A stretch of DNA of 44,548 nt from Asanoa siamensis (GTDB lineage Bacteria > Actinomycetota > Actinomycetes > Mycobacteriales > Micromonosporaceae), in the NCBI RefSeq assembly GCF_016862555.1, contig NZ_BONE01000064.1:1-44548 (forward strand). The letters are read 5' to 3'. The notes beneath the pieces were generated by a model that had not been told where the DNA came from, searched no databases, and saw only the letters and a list, made by a program, of their open reading frames with translations. The translations under genes and the position numbers were made by a program. Below, one piece after another: positions 13,580 to 20,563 of the stretch; within the stretch, counting starts at the first letter, position 1, and every line of letters starts with the position of its first letter.

Positions 13580-16089
13580 CCACGCTCGCCGACCTCGTAC
13601 CCGATCCCGTCACGCCCGATGCCCTGTTCGAGGCGTTCTCCGCCTGGGCCGGTGAGCGGGGGCTGACCCTCTATCCGCACCAGGAAGAGGCGTTGATCGA
13701 GCTCGTCTCGGACGCTAACGTCATCCTGAACACGCCGACCGGGTCCGGTAAGAGCCTGGTCGCGACCGGTGCGCACTTCGCGGCCCTGGCGGCCGGCCGG
13801 CGGACCTTCTACACCGCGCCGATCAAGGCCCTGGTGTCCGAGAAGTTCTTCGACCTGTGCCGGATCTTCGGGGCCGCCAACGTCGGCATGCTCACCGGCG
13901 ACGCGGCGGTCAACGAGTCGGCGCCGATCATCTGCTGCACGGCGGAGATCCTGGCCAACATCGCGCTGCGCGACGGGGCGTACGCCGATGTGGGTCAGGT
14001 CGTGATGGACGAGTTCCATTTCTACGCGGAGCCCGACCGCGGGTGGGCCTGGCAGGTGCCGCTGATCGAGTTGCCGCACACGCAGTTCCTGCTGATGTCG
14101 GCGACGTTGGGCGACGTGTCGCGGTTCGAGAGCGACCTGACGCGGCGCACGGGGCGGCCGACCGCCGTGGTCAAGTCGGTCGAGCGGCCGGTTCCACTGC
14201 TCTACTCCTACGCCGTCACCCCGTTGCACGAGACGCTCTCGGAGCTGCTGGAGACGCGGCAGGCGCCCGTCTACGTCGTGCACTTCACGCAGGCGGCGGC
14301 GCTGGAACGGGCGCAGGCGCTGATGTCCGTGAACGTGGCGACGCGGGCCGAGAAGGACGCGATCGCGGCGGCGATCGGGAACTTCCGCTTCTCGTCCGGC
14401 TTCGGCAAGGTGCTGTCGCGGCTGGTGCGGCACGGGATCGGCGTGCACCACGCGGGAATGCTGCCGCGCTATCGGCGTCTGGTCGAGACGCTGGCGCAGG
14501 CCGGGTTGCTGAAGGTGATCTGCGGGACCGACACGCTCGGGGTCGGCATCAACGTGCCGATCCGGACGGTGCTGTTCACGGGACTGTCCAAATACGACGG
14601 TGTGCGGGTGCGGCTGTTGAAGGCCCGCGAGTTCCATCAGATCGCCGGGCGGGCGGGGCGGGCCGGCTTCGACACCGTGGGCACCGTCGTGGTGCAGGCG
14701 CCGGAGCACGTCGTCGAGAACGAGCGGGCGTTGGCCAAGGCCGGTGACGACCCCAAGAAGCGACGGAAGGTCGTCAAGAAGAAGCCGCCGGACGGTACGG
14801 TGGGCTGGGGCCGGCCGACCTTCGACCGGCTGATCGAGGCCGAGCCCGAGCCGTTGCAGTCGTCGTTCCAGGTGTCGCACGCGATGCTGCTCAACGTGAT
14901 CGGGCGGCCGGGCGACCCGTTCGCGGCGATGCGGCACCTGTTGACGGACAACCACGAGGAGCCGGCGGCGCAGCGGCGGCACATCCGCCGGGCGATCGCG
15001 ATCTACCGGGCGCTGCTGGCGGGCGGGGTGGTGGAGCGCGTTCCGTCGGCTTCCGGGTGGGTCGTGCGGCTGACCGTCGACCTGCAGGCCGACTTCGCGC
15101 TGAATCAGCCGTTGTCGCCGTTCGCGCTGGCGGCCATCGAGCTGCTCGACCGGGAGTCGCCGGAGTACTTCCTCGACGCGCTGTCGGTGATCGAGTCCAC
15201 ACTGGACGACCCGCGCCAGGTGCTGTCGGCGCAGCAGTTCAAGGCCCGCGGCGAGGCCGTGGCGGCGATGAAGGCCGAGGGCATCGAGTACGAGCAGCGA
15301 ATGGACCTCCTGGAGGAGGTGACGCATCCCAAGCCGCTGGCCGACCTGCTGGAGGACGCGTACGCCATGTACTCCCGCGGGCATCCGTGGGTGGGCGACT
15401 ACGAGCTGCGGCCCAAGTCGGTGGTGCGCGACATGTACGAGCGGGCGATGACGTTCGTCGAGTACGTGTCGTTCTACGGGCTGTCGCGGTCGGAGGGGTT
15501 GGTGCTGCGGTACCTCGCGGACGCGTACAACGCGCTGCGGCGGACGGTGCCGGAGGACTCGCGTACCGAGGATCTCGCGGATCTGATCGAGTGGCTGGGC
15601 GAGCTGGTGCGCCAGGTCGACTCGAGCCTGCTCGACGAGTGGGAGCGGTTGCGGGATCCGCAGTCGGTGGAGGAGGCGGTCTCGGACGTGGAGCGGCCGC
15701 CGCCGGCGGTGACCCGCAACAAGCGGGCGTTCCGGGTGCTGGTCCGTAATGCGCTGTTCCGGCGGGTGGAGCTGGCGGCGTTGCGGGACTGGGTTTCGTT
15801 GGGTGAGTTGGACGGTGCGGACGGGTTCACGGCTGACGAGTGGGCTGCGGCTCTGGCTCCATATTTCGACGAATATGCCGATATTGGCGTCGGGCCGGAT
15901 GCGCGCGGTCCGTCCCTGTTGCTGATCGACGAGAAACCGGACCGCTGGGAGGTCCGCCAGATCTTCGACGACCCGGACGGCGACCACGACTGGGCCATCG
16001 AGGCCACGGTCGACCTGGCGGCCTCGGACAGCGCCGGCGTCGCTTCCGTGACCGTGACGCGGGTGGGCACAGCGGCGTCTTTCGATTAG
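13576..16089 (+). CDS. DEAD/DEAH-box RNA helicase with C-terminal DUF3516
   Basis: An 837-residue superfamily 2 helicase. Motif I is N-T-P-T-G-S-G-K-S (about 53-61), motif Ia is Y-T-A-P-I-K-A-L-V, motif II is M-D-E-F-H-F (a D-E-x-H variant), motif III is L-M-S-A-T and motif VI is Q-I-A-G-R-A-G-R-A-G-F (about 354-364). The middle has a Lys-rich stretch K-K-R-R-K-V-V-K-K-K (about 395-404). The C-terminal half is the DUF3516 helical region found on Ski2/Mtr4-like helicases of actinobacteria. A role in RNA unwinding or turnover follows from the family; direct evidence is lacking. GTG 13576 overlaps trmB by 4 nt. Confidence 0.9.
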   Translation: MTTLADLVPDPVTPDALFEAFSAWAGERGLTLYPHQEEALIELVSDANVILNTPTGSGKSLVATGAHFAALAAGRRTFYTAPIKALVSEKFFDLCRIFGAANVGMLTGDAAVNESAPIICCTAEILANIALRDGAYADVGQVVMDEFHFYAEPDRGWAWQVPLIELPHTQFLLMSATLGDVSRFESDLTRRTGRPTAVVKSVERPVPLLYSYAVTPLHETLSELLETRQAPVYVVHFTQAAALERAQALMSVNVATRAEKDAIAAAIGNFRFSSGFGKVLSRLVRHGIGVHHAGMLPRYRRLVETLAQAGLLKVICGTDTLGVGINVPIRTVLFTGLSKYDGVRVRLLKAREFHQIAGRAGRAGFDTVGTVVVQAPEHVVENERALAKAGDDPKKRRKVVKKKPPDGTVGWGRPTFDRLIEAEPEPLQSSFQVSHAMLLNVIGRPGDPFAAMRHLLTDNHEEPAAQRRHIRRAIAIYRALLAGGVVERVPSASGWVVRLTVDLQADFALNQPLSPFALAAIELLDRESPEYFLDALSVIESTLDDPRQVLSAQQFKARGEAVAAMKAEGIEYEQRMDLLEEVTHPKPLADLLEDAYAMYSRGHPWVGDYELRPKSVVRDMYERAMTFVEYVSFYGLSRSEGLVLRYLADAYNALRRTVPEDSRTEDLADLIEWLGELVRQVDSSLLDEWERLRDPQSVEEAVSDVERPPPAVTRNKRAFRVLVRNALFRRVELAALRDWVSLGELDGADGFTADEWAAALAPYFDEYADIGVGPDARGPSLLLIDEKPDRWEVRQIFDDPDGDHDWAIEATVDLAASDSAGVASVTVTRVGTAASFD

Positions 16090-16146
16090 AATGGGTGTAC
16101 GAAAATCGCCGCTGACCAGCGGAGATCTTGGAAGCTGGAGGGCCAC
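16087..16146 (+). promoter_or_regulatory. Promoter and leader of the orphan gene at 16147
   Basis: TAGAAT (16087-16092), overlapping the helicase stop, is a good -10 box. CCGCTG (16109-16114) and CAGCGG (16117-16122) form a 6-bp inverted repeat around AC. GGAGG lies 5 nt before the GTG. The short AT-richer gap indicates transcription separate from the helicase. Confidence 0.4.
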
Positions 16147-16773
16147 GTGACCGCACCCGCCGTCCCTTACGCCACCCTTCTCGCGTTCGCCCGCTATGTC
16201 GACCGCACCGGCCCGGCCAAGGCCTCGTTCGTGGGCGGCCTGCGCAGGCAACGCGAGTCCCGCTCCGGCTTCAACCCACACGGCCAGCTCATCAAGGCAC
16301 TCAAATCCGACATCGCCTTCCACGGCGGGGGCCGCTACCTCCACGCGGTGGTGAACGAGGTCAAGCCGCGCTGGAAGCCGCTCTACGAGGCCCTCCTACC
16401 GGGCGCCCTGACCTACCTGTCCACCCTCGACAAGGCAACGGACCTGGCCCAGACCCGCGACGCGATCGCCATGCTCGGCGACCTCCCGGTCAAGATCAAC
16501 CCACACTTCGGCCTACGCCACCCCGACGGCCGAGCCGAAGCGGTGCGCCTCCACATGGACGAGCAGCCCCCCAGCACCGAGACGATCATCGCCACCCTCC
16601 ACCTGATGTCCCGCCACATCGACCAGGTCCTCCCCCACGCCACGCCCGCGGTGGTCGACCTACGCCGCGGCACGGTCCACCGCCCAGACCCGTCGGTAAA
16701 GACCGACCAGGTAGAAACCTGGCTAGCCGGCGAGGCAGCCGCCTTCCGCGCGACGTGGTCGGTCGCCGCGTAA
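16147..16773 (+). CDS. Hypothetical protein, unrecognised family
   Basis: A 208-residue soluble protein that I cannot place in a family. It is mostly helical, with no signal peptide, membrane segment or Cys. It has a basic region near 30-55 (R-R-Q-R-E-S-R-S-G-F, then K-A-L-K-S-D), a G-G-G-R-Y motif near 59-63, and a conserved-looking K-I-N-P-H-F-G-L-R stretch near 118-126. Codon choice differs from the neighbours: GTA, CTA and CCA, rare elsewhere in the window, recur here (for instance near the 3' end). With the 37-bp tandem repeats directly downstream and its own promoter, this suggests a gene acquired later than its surroundings. GTG 16147 has a clear ribosome site. Confidence 0.7.
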   Translation: MTAPAVPYATLLAFARYVDRTGPAKASFVGGLRRQRESRSGFNPHGQLIKALKSDIAFHGGGRYLHAVVNEVKPRWKPLYEALLPGALTYLSTLDKATDLAQTRDAIAMLGDLPVKINPHFGLRHPDGRAEAVRLHMDEQPPSTETIIATLHLMSRHIDQVLPHATPAVVDLRRGTVHRPDPSVKTDQVETWLAGEAAAFRATWSVAA

Positions 16774-16803
16774 CCCGCCCACGCGCTCAACGCCGCACAG
16801 CCG

Positions 16804-16988
16804 ACCCAGCGCGCTGAGCACCAGCGGGGCTACGCGCGGCGCCCAACGCACTGCGCACCAGCGGGGCGACCCGCGGCGCCCAACGCACTGCGCACCAGCC
16901 GGGCGACCCGCGGCGCCCAACGCACTGCGCACCAGCGGGGCGACCCGCGGCGCCCAGCGCACTGCGCACCAGCGGGGCGACGCGCGGC
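16804..16988. repeat. Five tandem copies of a 37-bp repeat
   Basis: Units start at 16804, 16841, 16878, 16915 and 16952. Units 2-4 are almost identical; the first and last are diverged. The core reads GCACTGCGCACCAGCGGGGC. There are no spacers, so this is a minisatellite and not a CRISPR array. Because 37 is not a multiple of three, each unit shifts the frame, which argues against coding. It lies 30 nt after the orphan gene. Confidence 0.9.
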
Positions 16989-17394
16989 GTAGGCCAGCCA
17001 GCCGGGTCAAGCCGAACCCCGCCGGCGCGGGTCCCGCCGAGCCTGACTGACCAGTCGAGTGCGGCGGCCGGAGGGGCGTGCTGTGTCCGGGCTGCGAAGG
17101 CTGTCGACCGCGCTGTGTTCGGGGGCGGGCCGGCGATCCGGGTCGCGTCGTCTGTGCCGCCGCGGTAACTGGCCGCACCACCCGCCGGGGCCCGGCTGTG
17201 ACACAGAAGGGGAACGCTGACGCGGCGTGGGCTTCCCTCGGCTTGGCGCACCCTCCAGACCGTCCGACGCAGGGCGGTTAGCAGAAGACCGCGGAGATCG
17301 ACACCGCGCTCATCTCCGTGCTCGCGTGCCTGACCGGCGCCGCCCAGCCACCGGGCGTGTCTCCGCGGTCGGTCTCCGTCTCTGCGCCGCTCGC
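16989..17394. other. Gene-free stretch after the 37-bp repeats
   Basis: No reading frame here has a ribosome site and plausible protein composition. The only local structure seen is an 11-bp palindrome CTGTGACACAG at 17196-17206. A short hydrophobic frame on the plus strand near 17282-17340 has no start codon and follows a stop, so it may be a decayed fragment or chance. Confidence 0.5.
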
Positions 17395-17919
17395 TTATCG
17401 CGATTCCTGCGTCGCGGATATGTCGAGGCGGTTGTCGGTCACGGCGCAGGTGAGGTCGTCGCGCGAGCTGAGGGAGCGGGCCACCTCGGGCGGGCTCTCG
17501 ACGAAGAACACGAAGTGGAGGGGGAACGGCGGGCGGGTCCGGGGCTGGCCGTCGGCGTCCAGGGACAGGTTCGCGCGCTCGGCGGCCTCGCAGAGCAGGG
17601 CCACCAGCAACGGGAAGAAGTCCCTCGTGGCCAGGTCGTCGGCGGATTCCACCACGACCACGACCGGGCGCCGGCCGTGCCAGCTGCCGTGCAGGTCATC
17701 GAGGCAGTCGACCAAGGCGTACCAGTTGTGGCCGAAGTACGGCGGGAACTCGAGCTTGTCGGCGAACTCCGCGAAGACCGCCGCCGGGTTGGACATGTGT
17801 GCGCCCCGGAGATGGCGGACAACCCCGTCGGTCGTCATCGCTGCCAGGGCCGCGCGGACCTCCGCGTCGTCGGGGCGCGCCACGATCACCCATGGGGGAA
17901 CGGTGGAGGCCAGTGTCAC
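17395..17919 (-). CDS. Barstar-family (barnase inhibitor-like) protein
   Basis: A 174-residue protein with a barstar-type core at about 65-95: the motif F-P-P-Y-F-G-H-N-W-Y-A-L-V-D-C-L-D-D-L corresponds to the helix-loop region with which barstar blocks the barnase active site. It is longer than barstar itself (about 90 residues), with an extra N-terminal domain and a C-terminal beta-rich part (P-F-P-L-H-F-V-F-F-V). No RNase toxin gene is present beside it, so it may act as an orphan immunity protein or have another role. GTG 17919 is chosen because homology starts there and TAGAGT ends 7 nt upstream; a longer frame reaches 18060 but overlaps the divergent lipoprotein promoter. Confidence 0.78.
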   Translation of the reverse strand: MTLASTVPPWVIVARPDDAEVRAALAAMTTDGVVRHLRGAHMSNPAAVFAEFADKLEFPPYFGHNWYALVDCLDDLHGSWHGRRPVVVVVESADDLATRDFFPLLVALLCEAAERANLSLDADGQPRTRPPFPLHFVFFVESPPEVARSLSSRDDLTCAVTDNRLDISATQESR

Positions 17920-17926
17920 GAACTGG

Positions 17927-17932
17927 ACTCTA
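17927..17932 (-). promoter_or_regulatory. -10 box of a leaderless promoter (barstar-like gene)
   Basis: On the minus strand TAGAGT ends 7 nt before the GTG at 17919, with no Shine-Dalgarno sequence. Confidence 0.45.
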
Positions 17933-17983
17933 GGGCGCGTGCCGCGTAGGGAAACACCCGATTCCTTGTCGGGGGTGCCGCCA

Positions 17984-18059
17984 TAGCGTCGGGTGTGTTC
18001 GCGGCGGCTGTCTGGGGTGGGTGGCCGTCGGGCGGACAGTGACGGAGGAACAAGAGACA
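17984..18059 (+). promoter_or_regulatory. Probable promoter of the lipoprotein operon
   Basis: TAGCGT (17984-17989) is a -10 candidate about 70 nt before the first lipoprotein gene. A GGAGG ribosome site lies in the leader about 11 nt before the ATG at 18060. Confidence 0.35.
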
Positions 18060-18575
18060 ATGCGGCGGATTTTCGCGTCCTTGCTGCTGGTGGGGGTCTT
18101 GCTGGCGCCGGCGGGGTGTGGGAGTGGTGGCGAGGGCAGCGCCGCTGACATCGCCGGCGTCGGCGACGAGGTGGCTGCCGACGGGGGTGGCACCGACGGT
18201 GCGTCGGCCGTCAAGCCCGAGTGTCCGTTCACCGCCGCCAAGGTGTCCGAGATCGTCGGGCAGCCGATGAACGACGAGGGCAACTGCCTGTTCGGCGACG
18301 GCAAGGGCGTCGCCAGTCTGACCGTGACCGTCGCCTCGGCGCTGGCCGGGGAGACGACCTACGACTACCAGCGTGAGACCGCCGGGAAGTCGTTTCCCAA
18401 CGTCACTGACATCGGCAAGGGGAAGAAGTCCGACCTCGCCATCAAGGACGTCCAGGCCGAGTCCGCGCTGATCACCGACCGGGGCGCGTACACCCTGATC
18501 ATGAGCAGTTTCAGCTTCGACGAGGCGCGCTACGACGAGGCCATGAACGCGCTCATCGACACGATCATCGGCTGA
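18060..18575 (+). CDS. Lipoprotein, DUF3558-like, first of three
   Basis: A 171-residue exported lipoprotein. The signal peptide ends in L-A-P-A-G-C (Cys about 20), followed by a Gly/Ala/Asp-rich linker to about residue 50. The folded part begins at C-P-F-T-A-A-K-V-S-E-I-V-G and includes C-L-F-G-D-G-K; this Cys-x(n)-Cys beta-sheet pattern resembles the DUF3558 lipoproteins common in actinobacteria. The function is unknown. The next gene starts 9 nt after the stop, so they share an operon. ATG 18060 is chosen because the signal peptide starts there. Confidence 0.75.
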   Translation: MRRIFASLLLVGVLLAPAGCGSGGEGSAADIAGVGDEVAADGGGTDGASAVKPECPFTAAKVSEIVGQPMNDEGNCLFGDGKGVASLTVTVASALAGETTYDYQRETAGKSFPNVTDIGKGKKSDLAIKDVQAESALITDRGAYTLIMSSFSFDEARYDEAMNALIDTIIG

Positions 18576-18584
18576 GGCGGAGCG

Positions 18585-19118
18585 ATGAAGCGCCAGCTGA
18601 TCGTCCTCGCCGCCGTCGTGTCCGTGCTCGCCGGCTGCGGCGCCACGAACGAACTCGCGGCACCGCCCGTGGTCGAGACCGGGGCCGCCGCCGAGCCAGA
18701 CGCCGCCGAGACCGCTGACGCCGCAGACGCCACGGACGCCACCGACGCGGCCGCGCTGCCGGACGCCTGCGCCCTCCTCACCCAGGCCGACGCCGAGAAG
18801 CTCGCGACCACCGCGCTCGACCCGCCGGTCAAGGCCCGCGACACCTGCACCTGGACCGGCCCCGTGACCGGACCCACCGCGCAGGTCGAGGTCTTCGTCG
18901 GCGACGGCGCCAAGAAGTTCCTCGACATCGACCGGGAGCTCGCGCACGAGTTCACCGAAGTCGCGGGCATCGGCGACGAGGCACACCTCGAGGACGGCGC
19001 CATCTTCTTCGCCAAGGGCGGCGTCTGGGTGTCGGTCCGGCTCGTCCGCCTCGTCGACCCGAAGGAGACCCACGCCCCGCTCGAAGCGGCGGCCCGCACC
19101 GCCGTGGGCCGGATGTGA
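18585..19118 (+). CDS. Lipoprotein, DUF3558-like, second of three
   Basis: A 177-residue exported lipoprotein. The lipobox is V-L-A-G-C (C18). A low-complexity linker rich in Ala, Asp and Thr (about 30-60) includes tandem D-A-T/D-A-A triplets. The domain that follows (about 62-177) starts P-D-A-C-A-L-L-T-Q-A-D-A-E-K-L and contains C-T-W-T-G-P, the DUF3558-like pattern with two Cys. It looks like a diverged relative of the preceding gene's product. Its TGA overlaps the GTG of the third gene by 4 nt, so translation is coupled. Confidence 0.75.
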   Translation: MKRQLIVLAAVVSVLAGCGATNELAAPPVVETGAAAEPDAAETADAADATDATDAAALPDACALLTQADAEKLATTALDPPVKARDTCTWTGPVTGPTAQVEVFVGDGAKKFLDIDRELAHEFTEVAGIGDEAHLEDGAIFFAKGGVWVSVRLVRLVDPKETHAPLEAAARTAVGRM

Positions 19119-20542
19119 AGACAGCCCGGTCACTGGCGGCGGCGCTCACCTGCGTGCTGCTCGTCCTCGCCGGCTGCGGCCTGACCGACGACGTAACCGA
19201 CAGCGGGCCGAGCGGCGACGACCTGCGCTACGGCGCCGCTCCGGCCCCCGAGGGCGTGACCCTGCAGCCCGACGTCGTCATCGTCGGCGGTGGCGGCCGG
19301 AGCGTCCGCTCGGTCACCGCCGACGGCCTTTCCTGGCGCATCGCCGCCGACGCGCCGCACGCCGACGACCTGGAACCCGGCAAGGTCATGTTCGTCACCG
19401 AGCGCGGCGTCGGCCGGGTCCTCGACATCGCCCCCGCCGGCGACGACCTGCTGGTCACCGTCGGCCCGGTGGACATCACCGAGGTGATCCGGGACGGCAC
19501 CTTCGAACGCGACGACATCGCGATGGCCGACCCTGTCATCTACCCGGCCGGGGAGCCGTTCTGGGCCGACGAGAACCCGAAACAGCCCAGCACGTACGGG
19601 CGTTCGGTGCCGATCAGGAGAACCGACCAGCCGACCCAGCCCGAGCCGCGGCGCGGCGGCGACATCACGACCCGCGCCCTCGGCTACACCGTCTACCCGA
19701 CCTGTTGCAGCAACGGCGCCGGCGTGCACTTCAGCTACGACGACGGCGGCGTACGCCTCGTCGGCACCGTGACCCTGACCAGCGCCAGGCCCAACGCCAC
19801 CTTCCACCTCGCGATCGGCGGCGGCACCGTCACCCGGGCCGAGTTGGAGATCAGCGGCGGCTTCGGCATCAAGGCCGAGTTCGAGGCCGGCATCAAGGAC
19901 GGCCAGAACCACAGGAAGAGCTTCCCGATCGCCGCCGACCTCTCGTTCCCGATCGGTGCGCTGGCCGGCATCCCGCTGTCCTTCACCGTGAGCCAGACAC
20001 TCTCGGTGACCACCGCGTTCGGCGCGAAGCTGGGCACCATCAAGGGCTCCGGCGAGTTCGCGCTGGCCGGCTCGCTCGGCTTCGGGTACGCGGACGGCAC
20101 GTTCGGGCCCCACGTCAAACACGACTTCCAGCGCAAATCGAGCCTGCTCAACTCCCTGACCGGCGTACCCGTGGGTGTGATGGGTCTGGTCATCGAGCAC
20201 GGCGTGCGGTTCACCGTCGGAATCGGCGCGTTCCTGTTCAAGGCCGGTGTCTACTTCGAACTGATCACGAAGTACGGCACGACGCTCGGTTCCGCGCTCG
20301 GCGCCGCGTACGCCCAGTGTCGTGGAGTCGCGATCGGGGTGCACGCCGCGTTCGGTGTCGGCTACACGATCCTGGAGCCGGTGGTCAAAGTGATCAACTC
20401 GTTCCTCAGCCTGCTGAAACCGTTCAGAGTGGTCACCATCCCGCCGATCAGGAGCAGCGGGGGTATCCGTTCGACGAGCACGGTCTACACGAACGAGGAA
20501 GTCATCCCAAAGGTCTCGGTCTGCGGCCACGCCCCCTCGTGA
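19115..20542 (+). CDS. Large beta-rich lipoprotein of unknown function, third of three
   Basis: A 475-residue exported lipoprotein with lipobox V-L-A-G-C (C21). Residues about 45-145 resemble a small beta domain. Residues about 190-345 are dominated by alternating polar and hydrophobic strands with many Gly (for instance G-G-F-G-I-K-A-E-F-E-A-G, then G-S-G-E-F-A-L-A-G-S-L-G-F-G-Y). This pattern recalls amphipathic strands that insert in membranes or form large sheets. A C-C pair (about 197-198) and a C-terminal hydrophobic region (about 350-430) follow. I do not recognise the family. GTG 19115 overlaps the upstream stop, so the protein is made with the two smaller lipoproteins, perhaps as one surface complex. 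Confidence 0.7.
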   Translation: MKTARSLAAALTCVLLVLAGCGLTDDVTDSGPSGDDLRYGAAPAPEGVTLQPDVVIVGGGGRSVRSVTADGLSWRIAADAPHADDLEPGKVMFVTERGVGRVLDIAPAGDDLLVTVGPVDITEVIRDGTFERDDIAMADPVIYPAGEPFWADENPKQPSTYGRSVPIRRTDQPTQPEPRRGGDITTRALGYTVYPTCCSNGAGVHFSYDDGGVRLVGTVTLTSARPNATFHLAIGGGTVTRAELEISGGFGIKAEFEAGIKDGQNHRKSFPIAADLSFPIGALAGIPLSFTVSQTLSVTTAFGAKLGTIKGSGEFALAGSLGFGYADGTFGPHVKHDFQRKSSLLNSLTGVPVGVMGLVIEHGVRFTVGIGAFLFKAGVYFELITKYGTTLGSALGAAYAQCRGVAIGVHAAFGVGYTILEPVVKVINSFLSLLKPFRVVTIPPIRSSGGIRSTSTVYTNEEVIPKVSVCGHAPS

Positions 20543-20563
20543 CGCCGTGCCATCATCGCCGGT

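Noticed and set aside
13126-16344. Long open frame on the minus strand opposite the helicase, about 1070 codons.
   Set aside because: It is a shadow of the GC-rich helicase gene: Arg/Pro/His/Gln-rich, no domain, no ribosome site. The same holds for the very long minus frames at 19130-23257 and 36796-42000 and the plus frame at 912-2810.
16804-16988. CRISPR array.
   Set aside because: The 37-bp units follow each other directly with no spacers, and no cas genes are nearby.
16787-17251. Minus-strand frame of about 154 codons across the 37-bp repeats.
   Set aside because: The repeat length is not a multiple of three, the composition is biased, and there is no ribosome site or homology.
17395-18060. 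Longer barstar-like protein starting at 18060.
   Set aside because: The extra 47 residues are low complexity, have no ribosome site, and would overlap the divergent lipoprotein promoter; a -10 box precedes GTG 17919.
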